Below the pieces are notes generated by a model, which made no database searches, was not told the origin of the DNA, and saw only the letters and a list, made by a program, of their open reading frames with translations. A stretch of DNA of 64,000 nucleotides, taken from NCBI RefSeq assembly GCF_000002425.4, contig NC_037271.1:8401512-8465511 (forward strand). Reading direction: 5' to 3'. Made by a program: the position numbers and the translations under genes. The DNA comes from Physcomitrium patens. Taxonomy: Eukaryota; Streptophyta; Bryopsida; Funariales; Funariaceae. Below, one piece after another: positions 61,426 through 64,000 of this stretch. Position 1 is the first letter of the stretch. Each line of letters starts with the position of its first letter.

Positions 61426-64000
61426 ATGGTGAATAAATTAAAAGTACCTTCTAAATAATGATGTCATTCTTAAAAAGAATCCACAATTACAAGAAGCTCT
61501 TTGTCATGGATTACATAATTAATCTTGGTTGTTGAAAATTTCTTGGATTGAAAAGCTACTGGATATAATTAATCATTTATTTCTATTTATGATAATATCA
61601 CACTAAAAGTAAATTTTGATGCAATTTTTTCTAGAAAGAATGATTTAAAGAAGTCAATGCAATTTAAAATTGGTGTAGAAAGAAAAGATGTCTTTAAAGC
61701 TTCAAATGTTGCTTTTGCTTCTTGATTCCATTGAAATTTGTCTTTATAAGTCAAACATGTAAGTGGAGTTGCAACTCAAGAGAAGTCTTTAATAAAGATC
61801 CAATAGTAGTTAGCAAATCTCAAAAAACATTTGACATCTTATACTTTTTTTGAGATCTTTCAATCCATAATAGTTTGAACTTTCTTAAGATTCATCATAA
61901 GTTAATCATTTAAAATGGTATAAGCTAAGAAATAAACTTGAATAGTATAATATACATATTTTTCTATCTTTGCATAGAATCTCGTATCTCTTAATTTTTG
62001 TAACACATGATAAACATGAAGTTCATGTTCTTCTGTATTCTTAGAATAGATCAAGATATTGACTAAATAATAGACAATAAAATCATCCAAAAACTTTAAA
62101 AACATCATCTATAAGATATTGAAAAGTTGGTACATTTGTAAGTCTAAAAGGCATTATATTCAAAATGTCCATATCTGATTCAAAATGCATTCTTCTATTT
62201 ATCTCTTTTTTTGATGCATACTAGATTGTATACTTCTTGTAGATTTATTTTTGTATAGATCTTAGTTTGCTTCAACTAATCAAGAATTCCAAATATTAAA
62301 AGTAGTCGGTACCTGTTCTTGATGGTAATCTTATTGAGTCATTAATAATCAACATACATCCACAATGATCTATTTTTTTTCTTTACAAATAGAATTGGGG
62401 CTCTTTTTGGAGATTTGGAATAGCATATGAAGTTCTTGGCTAGATTTTTTTCAATATATTTTTTGAATTCAGTCAACTTATTTTGTAATAAATTATAGAT
62501 TATTCCAAATGGCAGTTGTGTTCCTTCTTGAAGGTCAATGGAGCAATCTTAGAGATGACATTCTTAAAGGATATTTTCATTTCTTTTTTCTCAAATATAT
62601 CTTGAAATTCTTGATATTAGCTTGGAATGCCACTTGAAGTCTTTGCACTATTAAAAAAGGTGTGGCATAAATGACACAAGGTGATCTTTCTTTTTCAGCA
62701 TCTAAGAAAACTCTTGCACCTACAAACATAGGTTTAATTGTACTAGACTTGTATTTTTCTACTTGATTAATTATATTTTTAGTTATATCTTTAGAAAATT
62801 CAAGAAAATAAGAAATCCAATCTACTTAACGGTTGTATTTTTCTAACCATGATAAGCTTAAAATGATTGGATTAGAAGGAGATTTAATGATATTAAATAT
62901 GACAAAGCTATTATGTCTATTGGTTATTACTTCAATAAGAAATATTTTATGAGTAACATCTCCAAAAGACAACGGACAACCATTTATGACTTCTACATGA
63001 ATAGGTTTAGTTTTTCTCATTAAAGATATGCTAAGTCTTTTAACAAATTCTTCATCTAAAAAATATGCTAAGACTCTTGAATCTAATAAAATAGATGCTT
63101 TGTAATATTTATATCTTAAAATAATATTTAATATAAAACAAAGAGAAGATTTTGAGTAGAAAATAGGACCTTTATTAGGTATTATAAGGTTTCAGCTGCA
63201 CAATTTCTATTATAGCTAGAAAAACTTATTTTTTAATATATTGTCTACTTTAATATTCATACTTCTCATTTTATAATTGTATAGCTTTTTTGGATAATGT
63301 TGAGTAGTATGCTTAAGTTCTCCATAATATAAGCACAATACTTTTTGATGGCGACGAGTCTTTTCTTGATTAGTAAGAGATTTGAAATGTCTTGCATCAA
63401 TTTACATATCCTCTACTTTTAAATGTATGTGTTGAGGAGGCATTAGTATTGCCATTGAATTATAGTAACGTTAAGGCCCACTTCTCTAACTCTTAGATTA
63501 AAATTTGAAAAGTCAATTGTTTTATTTCACAACAAAGTCAATTGCTTAACTCAATGTTTGAGGATTAGGTAAGTTCAGCACCAATTTCTTTACCTCATAT
63601 TATAATCCATAGAAAAATTGGCTAATAAATGAAATATAATCCCACTTGATATCAATTCCAAGTTGTTGAAATTGTGAAGCATATAATATTATAGAGCAAT
63701 TACTATATTATAAAATATGGATCTTATTGATTGCAATACAAGTTACATCATGTTTTTCATATGTAGATCAAAATTCTACTAAAAAAGCCTCCAAATTATC
63801 TAGTATTCGATCTTGTCATTCAAGAAGAGATAAAAGTCATGATAATACTAAACCAAAAAAAAGTGTATCAATGAATCTAACTTCTGATTTTGGAATTGGA
63901 TAGCTTTGGAATTGAAGTTCAATTATAAATTGTAATTGATTGATAAATCCTTAAAACTTGGATCTTGTGCCATCAAACTTCTCAAGCATAAAAACTCTTG

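Larger units (their letters stand above)
54263..64000 (-). mobile_element. Ty3/gypsy chromovirus relic E4 (broken, runs off the window)
   Basis: Minus-strand fossil. From low to high: 3' LTR 54263-54788; small extra ORF region about 55000-55300; chromodomain about 55380-55530; integrase about 58555-59640; RNase H about 59790-60099 and 61426-61640; reverse transcriptase about 61640-62560 with a Y-L-D-D-like motif near 62060; protease about 62600-63190 (landmark NPIILSLSWLEKYN near 62830); gag knuckle near 63330 and gag about 63400 to the window end. Insertions: D3 55555-58554 (with R2e inside it), a short AT-rich insert at 59715-59790, and R2f 60100-61425. Heavily decayed, many breaks, poor in CpG. 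The 5' LTR lies beyond 64000. Confidence 0.85.

Overview
The window looks like nuclear DNA of a moss, most likely Physcomitrium (Physcomitrella) or a close relative. This is inferred from a single-intron GT34 xylosyltransferase gene of land-plant type, AT-rich intergenic DNA filled with nested Ty3/gypsy chromoviruses, and a decayed Helitron. No bacterial or organellar gene is visible. The species name is an inference.

Layout. Positions 1-37340 are a nest of LTR retrotransposon relics. A + strand chromovirus relic (E1, 3068-9868) carries two later LTR-like insertions. A - strand relic (E2, 10155-20690) with both LTRs sits inside an older - strand relic (E0) and was itself hit by at least three insertions, one being a solo LTR with perfect 5-bp target duplications (18253-18781). 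A third - strand relic (E3, 21549-37340) was split by a head-to-head pair of 1.34-kb LTRs (25674-34997). The right-hand one of that pair was then entered by the youngest element of the window, a nearly whole 6.5-kb chromovirus (27485-34023) whose two 474-bp LTRs differ at about 13 sites.

Positions 37341-47350 are a host gene island with higher GC. It holds a xyloglucan xylosyltransferase-type GT34 gene (+, CDS 39332-41320, one intron) and, tail to tail with it, a seven-exon remnant of a GH9 endo-1,4-beta-glucanase gene (-, 43534-45921). The GH9 copy lacks a recognisable first exon and has two in-frame stops before its catalytic Glu region, so I call it a probable pseudogene. Both act on the cell wall (xyloglucan synthesis, and glucan cleavage). 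Unidentified coding-like stretches lie at 46630-47350.

Positions 47351-64000 are again repeat-rich: a decayed Helitron (-, about 48360-52460) with Rep and Pif1-like helicase remnants, AT-rich DNA, and a - strand chromovirus relic (E4, 54263 to the window end) broken up by two LTR insertions, one of them nested in the other family.

The most interesting non-textbook signals are: three about 104-107-bp units in the leader of the young chromovirus, whose outer arms keep pairing by compensatory change; a small extra ORF between pol and the 3' LTR that recurs in diverged relics; and the inverted LTR pair with purine-tract-like arms at its centre.
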